Assembly: GCA_949358305.1 (NCBI GenBank)
Contig: OX442323.1
Span: 8,370,001-8,434,000, forward strand
Direction of reading: 5' to 3'
DNA: 64,000 bases
From: Strigamia acuminata
Lineage: Eukaryota; Arthropoda; Chilopoda; Geophilomorpha; Linotaeniidae
The notes beneath the pieces were generated by a model. It was given only the letters and a program-made list of their open reading frames with translations, was not told the origin of the DNA and did not search any database. Of the stretch, positions 53,576 to 64,000 are shown in pieces. The position numbers were made by a program, and so were the translations under genes. How positions within the stretch are numbered: position 1 is the stretch's first letter; every line of letters starts with the position of its first letter.

Positions 53576-55015
53576 GATGGCGGCTTTTTTTGGTTTTCCT
53601 TTTTTTAACACTAAGTAGTTGAAAATTCACGATTATCTGGAAAGAAAATATAAAAAAAAAAATTAAATCTTATGTTTGATCCTCACGTTTAAGCCGTAAA
53701 TTCCTTTTTAAGAAGTTTTCGCACCAAAATTCCGCAGTCGTTTGGGGAAACTAAGTGCGAAAATCCTGTTAAACAGGTAGACTTTAAACCGGAGTTAAAA
53801 ACACGGAGGCGCGGAGCTAAATAATATATAGAAACTTTTTTAAGGTTAATTTATCTCCCCCAGAAGTCCCAGAACGTTAATTTAAACGCTAAAGCAATCC
53901 TTCATTAGCACACAAAACAGCCTGTGGGAAAAACGAATGTGGAATTTGAGGTTACGAGGATAGATGGCCGAAATGCGAGATTTAGGCCTAACGGGAAAAA
54001 AGGAGAAAAAAAATATTTCAATTTCCGTACAAATCCTTGGCAGTAAACACTTCCGAGGCAGGAAATGAGTGGCTAGCAAAGGGAAATCTTCGCGGGATTG
54101 AAAAAAGTGATAGTTTTTTTAATTTTTTTTTAAATTTAGAATTGATAAATTGATGCGAATAATAGAAATTGCGTTTGTTCCCATTAAACATCTTTTTATC
54201 TCAACTTATCAATTCATAGCCATTATCTGCAAATCATGACGGCACACAACAATATCTCGAAATAAAACGTCACACCCTCAATTTCGTTCGTTTTTAAACC
54301 TAAATAATACAAATTCCGAGCATTTTTCCGCCGAATTTCCACACTCGTTTCTCCTTTTCGTGTTTCCGCTTAAAAAATAAAGAAAAAAGGGAAGAATTAT
54401 TACGAATTATAATCAAAACAACTCGGGAATGATTTAAACAGGTAGCACCGGTCTCTTTACGCGATTACCCAATAGTTTAAAGTCTATTTAAACAGTGTAT
54501 TTGGTTTCGTACATTCTTCGACTCGTTACACCTTGTTTTTTTTTTGTTTTTTTTAAGCCTAAATTTGAAAAATTCAAATCACGTGACGAGTGTTTTTCAA
54601 AACATTCGCAAAAATAAGATTTTTTTTTTTTTTATATAATTTTTTCGACGCAGAATGGAAATTAAGAGTTATTATAATGATTAAATGGTTTACGCAATAA
54701 TTATGGGGAATGCGGAGAATATATAATGGCGATTTGGTCGAGTTTTTCTCAAGAACGGCGCTTCAGTTGGGGTTAAATAAAACCTTGGAAAAATGGAGGA
54801 GAAATGGTAAAAATTAGAGCTGGGTGGTTGTTTGGTTGGTTGTTTTGCGGGGAAAATGTGCGTTGTGGTGTGGAAGAGTTGTTTGTTTGTCAAGTTTGCT
54901 ACTTACGAAAGTGAGTGAGTCGGCAATCGTTGTCCGCGAGTTCCAGTTGAATCAAGATGGCGGAAAACGCGCCGTGCAGACAGAGGGTGCGGCCACGCAT
55001 GCGCAGCACAGCTGA
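53576..55015 (-). other. Moesin 5' UTR exons and leader intron
   Basis: The ATG exon extends upstream to an acceptor TTTCCAG|ATAATCG (exon edge 53636). A good donor, TTTC|GTAAGTAG, ends a likely noncoding exon at 54907. That exon starts somewhere near 55000, in a GC-rich patch with CCGCCATCTTGATTC on the minus strand. The leader intron is about 1.27 kb and otherwise shows no features. Seen from splice sites only. Confidence 0.6.
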
Positions 55016-55075
55016 GTATCGCTGTGAATGGAGTCACCTCAAGGAGTTGACCGCCACGTGACTCAAGTTTGTGGA
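54990..55075 (-). promoter_or_regulatory. Probable moesin promoter (NRF1-like and E-box motifs)
   Basis: The minus strand contains CTGCGCATGCGTGG (an NRF1-like palindrome) at about 54996-55009 and GTCACGTGGC (CACGTG E-box, USF/MITF-like) at about 55051-55060, directly upstream of the predicted leader exon and only about 500 bp past the FIG4 stop codon. TATA is not evident. Inferred function. Confidence 0.45.
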
Positions 55076-55492
55076 ATGGACCGATCCGTTGATGTAATCA
55101 CGCGAAAAGGTTAACCGGTTAGGTAATCTGAGATTACCTCAAATTGTATTTTTAGGTGTTGGTGAAATATGTAAAAAATGACGATAATAAAATGTTTATC
55201 TCCTGTTTTCTTGTTGTGTTTGTATTTATTTATGTATCTATTTATTTACAGTTGGAAATCATCTAAATTTACTCAAAACATATCTTTTGTAAATCATTAA
55301 ATCGGCTGTTGGGACTGTTCGTGTCCCCAATTTTCCTTTTTGCACGTAACTTCTGTAGATTTCCTTAGATTCGCGTTTAACCGTGGGAGGGGTCACGTGG
55401 TTTGAGCTGTCCAACGGTAGAGTGCTGCATTGGAACCTTAGAAACGGGAGAATCGTCAAATAAAGGCTCGGAATTTCGGAACGGTAAATAAG

Positions 55493-58400
55493 TTACAAAG
55501 TTATTGATTTTGATGCCGCGGTTTTCTCTCGAACGTCGCTCTGGATCGTCCCTCGTCCGATGGCGGTAAATCTTTCAAAATAAAATCAAATTTATGAGGA
55601 AAAAACGAAGAAAAATCAAGAAAAATCAAGAAAAACGAAGAAAAATCAAGAAAAATCAAGAAAAACGAAGAAAAATCAAGAAAAACGAAGGAAAATCAAG
55701 AAAAACGAAGAAAAATCAAGAAAAATCAAGAAAAACGAAGAAAAATCAAGAAAAACGAAGGAAAATCAACAAAAACGAAGAAAAATCAAGAAAAACGAAG
55801 AAAAACGAAGAAAAATCAAGAAAAACGAAGGAAAATTCAAGAAAGCAAGAAAAATTCAAGATCTTGAACCTTTTGTACAAAGCTTCGTCGTATTCGTTCG
55901 GTTTTTCCAACTCGATGCCGTAAGTTTGCTTCATGCTCGGGAAAAGATTCTCAAACGACACGTACACTTCGTCGCTTTCGCTTAGCGACTCTTCCTGAGT
56001 CACGGTCGACACGCTGTCGGTGTCTGACGACGAGGAATCGGCACTGTCGGCACTGCTACTCGTCGATGTTGTAGAACTGGTCGAAGATTGACCCGTCACG
56101 GAGGGATTACTCGAACCCGACCTCCCATCTCGTCTTCAAATCAAATCAAAATTAAATTAAAAAATTTAAAAACATCTAATTTTCGTTACCCCATTTCCTC
56201 CTTTCGTTTCGAGGGTCGCACGCGCACGGAAAACGGACTGAAATCGGTCGTGAAATGCGGCATGCAATCCCTACAAGAAAAATATCAACAACGATTAAAT
56301 AAATTAAATAAATAGAGATTAAGTCGGGCCAAGTCAAACATTTACCTGACCGAATGGCTCAGAGTGAATGTAAATAATTCACTCATTACGCTCAGCTCGA
56401 ACGGGCGGTAAAAATCGGAATACGAGTCCAATTTCTCATACGATTTGTCTCGTAAAATGATTTCCACCATCTCCTCTTTGCTCCCTTTGATTCCTAGCAA
56501 CCAAAAACAAATATTTATTTCATTTTGCGTCGGTTTTTCCATTTTTTTTAGTCCATTTTTACCTTCTTCGTAAGCAAAAGGCAGCAAATCGAGAACCGGT
56601 CCCTCCCACCATTGAGTGTAGCTAGGAAAAATATATTTTTTATCGTTTTTAAATTGGATTTTTTTGTTTATAAAACCTTCTGCGGTGACACGTGAGTTGA
56701 CCGGCGGCCGCTGAGTGATGTAAATAGTAATCGGTTTCGAGTTCCCATATGTTCGGTTCGTTTTCTTTCGGCACAAAAACTCCCAGGAATAAATTAATTG
56801 CGTTTTGCTTGTCCGCATCTGGATTAAAATTGAAAAAAAAATTAAAAATTGCGATTTTTTGTGATTTTTTGTGATTTTTTGTAATTTTTTGTGAATTTTT
56901 GTAAATTTTTTGTAATTTTTTGTAAATTTTTTGTAATTTTTTGTAAATTTTTTGTAATTTTTTGTAAATTTTTTGTAATTTTTTGGTGATTTTTTTGGTG
57001 ATTTTTTGTGATTTTTTGTGATTTTTGTGATTTTTTGTGTTTTTTTGTAAATTTTTTGTGAATTTTTGTGATTTTTGTGATTTTTTGTGTTTTTTTGTAA
57101 ATTTTTTGTGAATTTTTGTGATTTTTTTGTGATTTTTTGCAAATTTATACCTGAAAACGCATTGCTGTAATATCGAGACAAAGTTTGCATTATGTCGCGC
57201 GACTGGGACGTCCAGGGCGCAGTTTTTCTGTACGTTTTGATCCGATGAACCAATTGGGAGCCTCCGTACTGCAGAGCGAGCGTGTCGCCATGATCTTCGT
57301 ACAATTCTTCCAACATCCTGTTAATAAAATTGATCAAAATTTAAAAATCAAAAATCCAACTTCGTCCAGCCAAATTACCTGACGGTGTCGGTGTCAAATT
57401 CCAATTCCGGTTTTTCTAAAAAACCCAGCACGTAAAACTGAAAAGCCAAAGCGACTTTACTGAGCGCAAACTGCGCGGTGTTTGTCCTGTCCAAACAATC
57501 GACGCAGTTTACTCGAACAACACCCGTTTGTTTAACGAAACCGTTCCATTTTCGACCCTGCATGCCGATCCACCTGAAATACAAACAAAAAATCAAATCT
57601 CAAGCAAAAAAACCTCCAAACTCCACAATTTTTCACTTTACCGAGTGTGTGGTCGCAGTTTGTGACAGTAAAAGTTGTCGTGACTCTGGAAAATTCCCGT
57701 TTTCTTCACTAATTTATACGCGATTTTACTCAGAGCCGGCATAACACTCGGCTCTTTTCTATTTAATTAATTATTTAATTAATTAATCAATCAATTAGAC
57801 TTTTTTTCGTTTTAATTTACGCTTTGTTGCATCTCGCCATGTCGAACGAGTGATGGATGATGGCATGTTCCTCGGGAATAAATTGATTTAAATATTCAAT
57901 CGTGTTGATGTAGACTTCGTTTAAAATGCTCTCGTGTCTCTTTTTCTCTCGTCTCTTCACCAAATTTAAAGCGATGATGGGTGAGCCGTATCGACGCAGA
58001 AGTTGATTGAAATGCAGCCCCGCCGTGTGGCAATACGGATCCCCGAAATCAACTGCCGAAAACGACGAATTAATTAGTGAAAATTGATCTCTTTTAAAGG
58101 CCGAATCGATTTATTACGAATTATCGGTGGTTTGGGCACCATTTTGGAAATATCTTGCGACCAATGCGACGGAATGGAGCCGCGCATTTGGACGAAACCG
58201 GTGCAACGACCGCTCGAATCGGTCGTGATCTGTTCGGTCTCGACTTCGTTCGCGACATCGCCCTGAAATTAATTTTTAAAAAATTAAATTTTTTTTTTTT
58301 TGAGAAATTCAATTTTACTTCTCTGTTTGCACCTCGTTTGAGGAACCTCGTGCCGGCGAATCGGTTGGACCGTCTGGCGATCACGGTGACGAAGACTGGC

Positions 58401-59587
58401 CGACCGTAAATACTTATATCTCATCGTTAAGTTGAATTTTAGAGGAGTTTGGTCAATATTTTACTTTAAAGGATACTGGATTGGCCAATAAATCCGTGCG
58501 TGATGTACAAAAGCCAGTCGGAGTGCACGCAGTCCTCGACTAGGGTTAATAACGAGGAATTCCAAGCGAATTTCTTATTCGGTTTCGATCGCACGCCGTA
58601 ACATTCTGGAATTATTCAATTAAAGACGGACAAAAATAGACAAATATGGAATTTCACCGTTTGGGTTCGATCGGATCGAGGTTTCTTTAAATTCCGGATC
58701 AAATTCGACGTCATCCGATGTTTTTAATTGATGCAAATGTAGCGGGGGATGCATGTTGTATTGTAACGTGTGCGTCAAATCGTAACTATAACTAAAAAAT
58801 ACAAAAATTTAAATAAATTTAACAGATTTTCTTTAAAAATCGATTTTTTTTACACCTAAAATAAAAATTACTGGACAAATCAACGTTTTGAAACATCTTT
58901 ACGTATCTAAAAAGAAATAAAAAAGATTAATTTACGGTTTTTTTTAAGTTAAATTTACAATTTACCGAGTTTCGTCAGGATGAGAATATCTCACGCTGTC
59001 GTTGGGTATATAAATCATGGTCGTATCTTCGATTTTGTACACAGTGTGATGTCCAACGGTCGCCACACGTCTCCTTTTTGTTATCAGAGATATGTAATAC
59101 CCTTCGAGAAATCGAACGAATCCTTAAAACAAATAAAACGAATTAAATTTGGCATTTTTTGACTCATTTGGACGTTTTTTTGCACATTTTGTGGCTCGTA
59201 CCGACGATGCCGAAAGCGGAGACAGTGCGGTTCAGTCCTGTGTTTCCTTTTTGACTTAGTTTTGTTTTATTTCCACTCTCGATCATGCTCAGGAGTTCCT
59301 TGATCTCCTTCTGGGAGTATTCCGTCTTTTCGTCAACGACGATTAGTTCCTTCGGTTCGGTTCTGTCGATTTTCAAAACACGGAATTTCGTTTGGGTGTT
59401 GTTGCTGCCCACCAGATAAAAACGCTGCAAATTAATCAATTTAATAAATAAAATGGACTATTAATTGTGGTTTGATTTAGGTTTTTGTTTTTTGGCTCGC
59501 ACTAACCGATTTGGTTTCGTATAAAATTATCTTTTGAATGTTGCTGATTAACAGCTTGAAAGGTGCGAAATTTATCGTTTCTTCCAT
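55493..59587 (-). CDS. FIG4: Polyphosphoinositide phosphatase FIG4 (SAC domain)
   Basis: SAC-domain 5-phosphatase that removes the 5-phosphate of PI(3,5)P2. It works in the PIKfyve-Vac14-Fig4 complex on late endosomes and lysosomes. Eighteen exons: 59507-59587, 59202-59424, 58966-59122, 58856-58906, 58658-58791, 58477-58605, 58319-58419, 58118-58262, 57821-58052, 57642-57758, 57379-57573, 57151-57317, 56677-56818, 56563-56621, 56346-56493, 56190-56270, 55870-56133 and 55493-55571, giving 834 aa (human 907). Strong blocks are [53 protein letters not shown] and the catalytic CX5R(T) motif in [11 protein letters not shown] (C480-R486). A Ser/Thr-rich acidic stretch precedes a conserved C-terminal YGIEL...LYKRF. 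An in-frame upstream ATG at 59719 would add 44 unrelated residues; I prefer MEETINF. The intron 6 acceptor and the last intron are the weakest joins. Confidence 0.95.
55572..55869. repeat. 10-bp minisatellite filling the last FIG4 intron
   Basis: Alternating 10-bp units AAAAATCAAG and AAAAACGAAG, about 25 copies, occupy nearly all of the last (298-nt) intron of FIG4, running up to the weak donor GTTCAAG at 55869. The plus strand stays open for about 90 codons because the period and composition avoid stops. It is not a gene. Confidence 0.88.
56855..57142. repeat. TTTTTTGTGA / TTTTTTGTAAAT array in FIG4 intron 12
   Basis: Degenerate 9-13-bp units such as GATTTTTTGT and AATTTTTTGTA fill most of the intron between exons 12 and 13. 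On the minus strand they stay open and read as Lys/Asn/Thr-rich sequence in frame with the flanking exon, which could mislead gene finders. Confidence 0.85.
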
Positions 59588-59719
59588 GTTCAGTTGTTTA
59601 CCACCACAGTGTAGGGCGAGTGTTTTCCAGCTGGGTATACTCAAAACCTGGTGCCAAGTTCGGCACGTAGTAAAAGGCTGAACGGGCCGAACGACCCGGT
59701 ATAGCGAAAACCCGGTCAT

Positions 59720-60562
59720 TTAAATTCTAATAAGTATAGTTCTTTTTATTTAAAATAAACAAAAGCAAGAATCCCTCCCGAAGTGTATCCTCTTTTCTCA
59801 AGTGTTTAGTAATGGTTGTTCAAATTATCGATTACCAAAAAAAGTATACCACTGTCGTCCGTCTGCCATTGCCCCCTGGGTAGCCAGGTTCGCCAGGTGA
59901 CAAAGGTACCTTGGGTCATAATAGTAGAAGGGAAGTAGCGAAACTCCGTAGTTCAGGTGTTGGTCCGCATGGTGGCGCCACTATCTTTTTGGCGCTGCTC
60001 TCATATACGCTCATCATGGAGCCATCACGTTTGCAGGGCTTCAAGTAAGTTTATTGCCTGCATTTAACAAAAGAGCACAGCTAAATCGAAATATTTACTG
60101 TGTTTTCTAATGTTTCATTTAAAGCATGAAAATTGTCTAATCCAAAGTTAGTAGAAGGTCTATGAGAGTACAACTTTTTCATTTGTTGATTATACAAACT
60201 CAAGTATGTTTTTGTTATGATACTTATTTCGTTTATCATTTTATTTTATTATATTTTGACATGTTTTACAATGTTAACATTTTAAATAATTTACATAATT
60301 TTACAGTTATTTCTATTTTAACATTTTAAATAATTTACATAATTTTACAGTTATTTCTATTTTAACATTTTAAATAATTTACATAAATTCAAAGTTATTT
60401 CTATTTTAACATTTTAAATAATTTACATAATTTTACAGTTATTTCTATTTTAACATTTTAAATAATTTACATAATTTTACAGTTATTTTTATTTTAACAT
60501 TTTAAATAATTTACATAATTTTACAGTTATTTCTATTTTAACATTTATTATTCATAATTTCT
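59720..60562. other. FIG4-transposase intergenic region
   Basis: Contains the presumed FIG4 promoter, a GGTGGCGCCAC palindrome (59974-59984) and a plus-strand ATG followed by a consensus splice donor at 60016-60050 (see findings). Beyond it lies the 44-bp repeat next to the transposase stop codon. No P-element-type terminal inverted repeat was recognised here. Confidence 0.5.
60245..60550. repeat. 44-bp tandem repeat downstream of the transposase gene
   Basis: About six to seven near-perfect copies of a 44-bp unit (ACAGTTATTTCTATTTTAAC followed by ATTTTAAATAATTTACATAATTTT). It ends only about 15 bp short of the transposase stop codon and probably forms its 3' UTR. The near identity suggests recent expansion. 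Confidence 0.92.
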
Positions 60563-63562
60563 CTACATTAACTTAGCTACTTTTTTGTTTTTTTTGCTTT
60601 TTTCAGCATTACATATATTTTTTCTTATATCTTTAGCTGTAAAATAAAAGCGGGTTTGCATGTAATATAATAAAAGTTGTGGCAAAATTCTTTCAATATG
60701 TTCCTGACTGCAGCACAAAATATTACACACAGTTAACTGAGGAATTGAATCTAAAATATCTACAAACACATTGCCAACTAAGCTTGAATAATTTAAATTG
60801 CCATCATTATCTACTAACACTTTTTGTAAAAAATATTCCACTTGTAAAAATACATTTAAAAAATTTTCAGTTGGATAATTTAAAAAGGTGCCATAATCTT
60901 TACTTAAAGTGAAAGCTGCTGATGTTGGGAGGGAGTTCTTATCTGCAATGAATGTTTTAATGCAGCTTTCACAAGCCGTATAGTTGGTTATTCGTCTTAA
61001 AATATATCCACACAAATAATACACAATTTGTCTCTTTGTCTCATCCTGAAAATCACTCATTTGTTTTGGTAAATTTGTAGTATAAATTATCTTGTGCTGC
61101 AGTGTCTTCTGTGATGATTCTCGGAACTGTGAACTGTTTTCTGTAGCTTGTTTCGATAATTTCTTCAAATCTTGTGTAAAACTTGACAGAACATTATCAT
61201 TTGCAGTTTCACAGTTTGCTGCTTTCGATAAAACACCTTTCAAAGGGGTGTAGATTGATTGCAGAAGGTGTAACTGCAAAAAGTCTACTGTTGTTGGATG
61301 GTCATTGCAGCTGAGACCTCTAATTAAACCAAAATGTCTCTAAAAATAAAAATAAAATAATAATTTTAAAAAAAATTCTGAGCAGGAGATCTTTAAGATA
61401 TTTACTTCAAGTGGGTCTTGATTGAGTTTTGCTGTCAACACAAATTTGTACTCGTTGGCCCACAAGTAATTGCACAATTCAAGAGTACTTTTTATGGTGA
61501 CACGGAGTGATTCAAGTGTTTGTTCTGATGCAAAAGTATTAGATGGATCTTGTAATACTTTTGCAAAATACTGCAGTATCTAATATGGAAAGAAATTGGT
61601 TAAATATACATTACAAATTACAATGCTTTTAAAAATTTTACCTGGTGTTTTTCAGTGTCTTTTCTTAAACCTTGCTTCGGCAATTTAGCATTTAAAATAT
61701 CAAAAATGGTATTCATGTGGTCAACAAACATTTCTGTGTTTTCACTTCCAGCAAATGCTACATCTCTACTATTTCTGTAGTGACAAAGCCCACGAGCTGT
61801 TGATCCACTTAACAGCTATAAAAATAAAAATAAGTAATTACTAATCCTATATAGCATTTATTAGAGACATGTAAATACTTACTTGCACAGCTCTGTTAAC
61901 ACTCATTTTTTGAAATTGGTTTGGGTGGATGTGGCTTGCTGTCAACTTTGGTACAACTTTTAGTCCGCCATTTTGATTATCTCGTTCAAATAAATGGTCA
62001 AAGAAGTTGTAATCAACTGTTTTCCCATTGTACTATAAATTCAAATCAAAAGTTAAAAATGTCACATTTAAATCAGTTTACTATACACTTACAACGCATT
62101 TTTTAACTGTCTCAAAATGATTTCTAATGCATTTCCACTCATGCACATAGTCACCAAACACATATATGTACCTGTTGCTGTCTATTGGATTGGCAAATTT
62201 ATTTATTACAGCATTAATCTTTACGTTGATACCCAATTCTTTCCATGCTTTTTTATTAGTTGAAGCACCATCACAAGTTATCCCCATTACTCGGGCAGAA
62301 GAATTTTCTAATTCGAGAATCACACTTAAAATTAACTTTGCTAAAATTGTTCCTGAAGTTGCCCCTTGAGCAGCAAAACAAGCAACAGGCTGTACCCAAT
62401 TTTCCAGAAATGGCACAAACATGAAGACTAGTGCATGATCTGCTAGTTGTGTTTTCTTCTCCTCTGGTGTAAATTCACCCAAATTCACAAATCCATTGAA
62501 GCTCATTTGGCTTTTGTCAAAATCAACAGTCTCACGTAATTTAACTTCATCAAAGATGAGAACTCCACATCGCTGATTAGCAGCTTTTTCTTCAAAGTTG
62601 TTAGCTATTGCAAGTAATGAATTTGCATTGATTCCATAACTGCATTTCAATCCACGTACCAATTGTTCTAGTCTTCTGGGTGAGGGAAGGGGTAAAAGTT
62701 CATGTTTCAAGCAGTGCATGTATCCCTTTGGCGATTTTATACGAAGTAAAGCACTTTCTAGCAAAAAATGATCACTGTATCTCATTCCATTTGTCCCCTT
62801 CTTTGATTGAAAACATTTTGACTTCTTCATCATCATCTCTAACACCATGCTGTATTTGTTGTGTATCACTGGATTAGTAGGTTTTGATTGTTGTTTATGA
62901 ATTGTTTCCATTTTTCTGAGTTTCTGCTGTGACTCATTCCTTTGCTTTAAATATCTGGCTTTTAAGGTGTTGGAGCATTTGAGTCGTTGTTGCAATAATT
63001 CATTTCTTTTTTGCAATTCGGAAATCTTTTTCTCTATGTTAACCAATTGTTCCCTTAGCTCTTCTGTAAAAACATCTTCTTCATTCTGCATACTGGGTTC
63101 ATTTTCTGTAACTTCATTCTGCACACTGGGTTGAGTTTCCATGTCTTCACTTCTTGAACTTCTAAGTTTGGCTGCATCAACTCTTGTCCTAGGTGGTTTC
63201 CTTATTTTGATATTTTTGGTGAAACGGGGAGGAAGATTCAAAAATATAGATGGAATCGCATCATCCTGTAACTTCCACTTAATTCTTGGTATTCGCACTT
63301 CCTTCTCTAAAATAATAAAAATATCATCTTTTACTAAATAATTTTCAATAAAATGCTTATGGCAAACGCGGCTTGTTTTTTGTAGTTTCATATCCTTTCG
63401 AGGAATTGCATTTTCCCATTTTTTAAATTGCTCAGGATTTTTCGGAGGCTGGAAAAAATGATCTTTTTCATCTTTTTTGTTTTCATCTTTTTTTTTTTCA
63501 TCTTTTTTTTTCTTTTCTGATTTATAACCAGTTTTGCATTCCGGTACAAAACATGTAGGCAT
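60563..63562 (-). CDS. THAP-domain P-element-type transposase (THAP9-like)
   Basis: Five exons in phase 0: 62093-63562, 61883-62032, 61642-61815, 61406-61579 and 60563-61339, with introns of 60-67 nt, giving an uninterrupted 914-aa protein. The N-terminal C2CH THAP DNA-binding domain has C4, C9, C67 and H70, with the AVPTIF-like box AIPSIF at 102-107. A Lys/Glu/Asp-rich stretch (residues 15-35) enlarges the first loop. A coiled coil lies at about 165-220. The RNase H-like Tnp_P_element core shows likely catalytic Asp338 (VLIFDEVKL) and Asp431 (TCDGAST), plus HEWKCIRNHF. The C-terminal part carries FVDHMNTIFDILNAK, GLSCNDHPTTVDFLQ, YYLCGYILRR and CESCIKTF, all typical of P/THAP9 proteins. Either a potentially active element or a domesticated copy; no terminal inverted repeats were found in the window. 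The third acidic residue was not pinned down. Confidence 0.9.
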
Positions 63563-63567
63563 TGTTT

Positions 63568-64000
63568 CCTAAATAACAAAAGCAGCGTTAATAATTTAGT
63601 TTAATAGTATAGTATGTAACTTATGTACGGTATTGTTATTGTTTTTGTTTTTACTCAGGCCTAATTCAAGCTTAATTTAATTTAAACTACTGTTTTTTAA
63701 TTTGGTATAATTTATTTATTTATTTATTTACTATTATTATTATTATTATTATTATTTATTTTTATTTATTTATTTATTTATTTTATTTATTTAATTAATA
63801 AATTAATTTATTTATTTATTCTTGAATTTAATTCTCAGAGTAAAGAAATCACAATGACACAAATTAGTTCATACATTTTTTTTATTATTTTATTACTTAC
63901 AGCTTAAGATTACAACTTCAAATCAAATTATATAGGCAAACTTTAAAAAAGTAGGTGTAAAATCTGAAAAATCTGAAAAATCTGAAAAAACTGAAAAATC
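63568..64000 (-). other. Leader region of the transposase gene, AT-rich
   Basis: An acceptor TTTGTTATTTAG|GAAACA ends 6 nt before the transposase ATG (exon edge 63568). A good donor, CT|GTAAGTAATA, ends at 63901, so a noncoding leader exon probably lies at 63901 and beyond. Between them are a TTTA/ATT microsatellite (about 63712-63815) and, from about 63960 to the window edge, a 10-bp array ATCTGAAAAA that continues outside. Confidence 0.5.

Noticed and set aside
55594-55923. 109-codon Lys/Arg/Asn-rich plus-strand frame
   Set aside because: Produced by the 10-bp repeat in the last FIG4 intron; antisense and low complexity.
59588-59719. FIG4 start at the upstream in-frame ATG (MTGFSLYRV)
   Set aside because: The added 44 residues have no counterpart in FIG4 proteins, while MEETINF leads directly into the conserved N-terminus.

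Overview
The window is nuclear DNA from an animal, most likely an arthropod or a related invertebrate. The protein-coding genes are split into many short exons by GT-AG introns, often only 56-70 nt long. Their products (Headcase, SYAP1, a single ezrin/radixin/moesin protein, FIG4) are bilaterian families. The assignment rests on protein recognition and intron style only; I cannot name the species. The DNA is AT-rich, with higher GC in exons and in a few CpG-rich islands.

Layout. The first ~40.7 kb has no gene I can recognise. It holds a decayed Ty3/gypsy-type reverse transcriptase fragment (about 17.5-17.8 kb), several terminal-inverted-repeat elements (4.6, 25.85-26.48, 28.7 and 29.7-31.4 kb), a 75-bp fold-back (37.85 kb) and a series of unrelated local tandem arrays (2.9, 5.6, 6.9, 10.7, 11.8, 14.0, 15.4 and 22.8 kb). 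The remaining 23 kb is compact, with five genes all on the minus strand: headcase (40.77-44.64), SYAP1 (45.98-48.65), moesin (50.00-53.58, with a leader exon near 54.9-55.0), FIG4 (55.49-59.59) and a THAP-domain P-element-type transposase gene (60.56-63.56). I rebuilt every exon by hand from splice sites and reading frame. All four host genes and the transposase give complete open products: 378, 390, 572, 834 and 914 aa.

The genes do not form one pathway. FIG4 (PI(3,5)P2 turnover on endolysosomes), moesin (PIP2-dependent link from membrane to actin) and SYAP1 (linked to Akt/TORC2 signalling) all touch phosphoinositide or membrane signalling. Headcase acts in growth control. They look like a tightly packed stretch of housekeeping genes with very short intergenic gaps, beside a large repeat-rich gene desert.

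The most interesting items are the intact spliced P-element/THAP9-like gene beside FIG4, a possible divergent plus-strand first exon just upstream of FIG4, a 164-bp two-monomer satellite, two minisatellite arrays that share the same order of variant units, a cluster of adjacent MITEs, a long-TIR element without a visible transposase, and recurrent CTCF-like motifs in the gene desert and at gene edges.
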